A DNA stretch of 15,388 nt from Chloroflexota bacterium (GTDB lineage: Bacteria; Chloroflexota; Anaerolineae; Anaerolineales; UBA4823), in contig JAEWYL010000084.1 in assembly GCA_023395675.1 (NCBI GenBank), positions 1 to 15,388 of the forward strand. The letters run 5' to 3'. Both the position numbers and the translations under genes were made by a program. Position 1 is the stretch's first letter. Every line of letters begins with the position of its first letter. Shown one piece after another: positions 14,071 to 15,388 of the stretch. Under the pieces are notes generated by a model. The model saw only the letters and a program-made list of their open reading frames with translations. It had not been told where the DNA came from and did not search any database.

Positions 14071-15388
14071 TTGAAACTGAGACTCTTTCTGGCGCTCGCG
14101 CTCCTGTTAACCGCTTTCGGCCTGCTGGCTTTTTCTCCGGCGCTGCAGGGCAGGGAATATTCCGCCGAACGCTACGATGTGCTGGTTGACGTCCAGCCCG
14201 GCGGGGACCTGATCGTGACCGAAATGGTGGTGTTCCGCTTCGTGGGCGGCCCTTACACCTTCGTATTCCGGGAGCTCGATCCGGTTGAAACGGACGGCAT
14301 CAGCGACATCTCCGCCAGTCTGGACGGCCAGCCGCTGCCGGAAGGGACGGAGGCCGGACAGGTGGAGATCGAACCGGGCGACCCGATCGAGGTCACCTGG
14401 CATTTCGAACCGGTCTCGAATGCAGCCCACACTTTCGAGCTCAGCTACCGGGTGCAGGGCGCCATTCGCCAGGGGGAGGCGGATACCTTGATCTGGCGGG
14501 CCGTGCCGGAGGAGCACGAATACACAATTGACAGCAGCACGATTACCCTGCGCTATCCGCAGGGAGTCGCCCTGGCGGGCGAGCCCGAACTCAGCCAACC
14601 GGCGCAGGTGGTAGAGACTTCCGGTACTGAAGTGCGTCTGGAAGCCGGGAATGTGGATGAGGACGATCCCGTGATCCTCACGGCCGATTTCCAGGCGGGG
14701 AGCCTGATCACGGCACCGCCCCAGTGGCAGGCCAGGCAGGCCCGGAGAAGCCAGGACCTGCGGGGGGCGCTGCCCTTCGGGTTGGGCAGCGCAGCGATCG
14801 TTTTACTTGGCGCCCTGGCTGCCATCTTTGGCGCAATGCGTGGGGCGCAGAGAGAGGGCTTCATCGCGCCGGACGCCCCTCAGCGCCTGACCTCACCCCC
14901 GGCGGACCTGCCGCCCGCGCTGGGGGTGAAGCTGGCATCGGGGAGCGCGCCTGGCATGGCAACCCTGTTCGACCTGGCGCGGCGCGGTTTCTTGCGCTTT
15001 GAAGAGAACCCCGGCCGCTGGGGGAGAAGCTTCACGGTTTACCGCCAGCCGCAGGTTGAAGCGCTCCGGCCTCACGAGCGTGTCCTGCTGGATGCCCTGT
15101 TCAACCCTGAGAAAGGGGCGCGAGACAGTCTTTCGATGCAGGAAGTGGGGCAGGCGATGACCGGTGCGGGAAGCAGGTATTCGGCCGCGCTGGACGATGA
15201 GCTCCAGGCTGCCGGGTGGCTGGACCCGGAGCGCAAGACGCTGCGCAGCCGGGTGTTAGGAGCCGGGGTGACTGCGCTGCTGCTGGGGCTTGTCATGGCG
15301 ATCCCGGCGATCCTGCTGATGAGCTCCAGCGCGGGGAGCGGAACGGCCGGGGTCGTGCGCATAGCCGCAGTTCTTGCCGGAGTTGCGG
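14071..15388 (+). CDS. DUF2207 predicted membrane protein (3' end beyond window)
   Basis: At least 439 codons are open to the right edge. The start is TTG at 14071, preceded by GGGAGG at the ideal 6-base spacing; no ATG or GTG fits as well. A signal peptide spans about residues 1-29 (KLRLFLALALLLTAFGLLAFSPALQG). An extracytoplasmic beta-rich domain (about 30-220) begins ERYDVLVDVQPGGDLIVTE, the usual opening of DUF2207, and includes FRFVGGPYTFVFREL. A transmembrane helix follows at about 234-252. The cytoplasmic part opens with PPADLPPALGVKLASG and TLFDLARRGFLRF, another family hallmark, and a further helical membrane region begins at about 396. The function of the family is unknown. The gene is truncated only by the window end. 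Confidence 0.88.
   Translation, partial: MKLRLFLALALLLTAFGLLAFSPALQGREYSAERYDVLVDVQPGGDLIVTEMVVFRFVGGPYTFVFRELDPVETDGISDISASLDGQPLPEGTEAGQVEIEPGDPIEVTWHFEPVSNAAHTFELSYRVQGAIRQGEADTLIWRAVPEEHEYTIDSSTITLRYPQGVALAGEPELSQPAQVVETSGTEVRLEAGNVDEDDPVILTADFQAGSLITAPPQWQARQARRSQDLRGALPFGLGSAAIVLLGALAAIFGAMRGAQREGFIAPDAPQRLTSPPADLPPALGVKLASGSAPGMATLFDLARRGFLRFEENPGRWGRSFTVYRQPQVEALRPHERVLLDALFNPEKGARDSLSMQEVGQAMTGAGSRYSAALDDELQAAGWLDPERKTLRSRVLGAGVTALLLGLVMAIPAILLMSSSAGSGTAGVVRIAAVLAGVA

Overview
The window is a GC-rich bacterial chromosome segment with tightly packed operons. Its PAP2, PPDK-regulator, Lon-N-like and DUF2207 proteins resemble those of Chloroflexota, possibly Anaerolineae. That placement rests on overall protein character only; no ribosomal or other marker gene is present. 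I see no phage, IS element or CRISPR array.

Layout. Positions 1-7099 are all on the minus strand. In transcription order they encode an M24 Xaa-Pro peptidase, an Est30-like carboxylesterase, an MFS exporter, a PAP2 phosphatase and an OmpR-type response regulator. Gaps are short or overlapping, from a promoter at 7167-7195 to a strong hairpin terminator at 1933-1972. Beyond it lie a membrane-anchored protein with three PDZ domains (413-1696) and the first 21 codons of what looks like a sensor histidine kinase running off the left edge. Positions 7296-12289 are on the plus strand: a PPDK regulatory kinase/pyrophosphorylase, a stand-alone Lon N-terminal domain protein, and a complete four-gene glycine betaine/choline/carnitine-type ABC transporter (permease, binding lipoprotein, ATPase, permease). 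A bidirectional terminator at 12324-12356 separates these from a minus-strand tRNA-Ala(CGC), which has a near-consensus promoter. A minus-strand M20 amidohydrolase (carbamoylase/allantoate type) follows. It is divergent from a TTG-started DUF2207 membrane protein that runs off the right edge.

Functional picture. The transporter is an osmoprotectant or quaternary-amine uptake system. A hairpin between the lipoprotein and ATPase genes could set their relative expression. On the left, response regulator, PDZ protein and probable kinase lie in a row on one strand, which suggests a two-component system with an extracytoplasmic PDZ accessory protein. This is the most interesting hypothesis here, but it is inferred from gene order. 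Otherwise the window holds recognisable families, and I found no clearly undescribed system.
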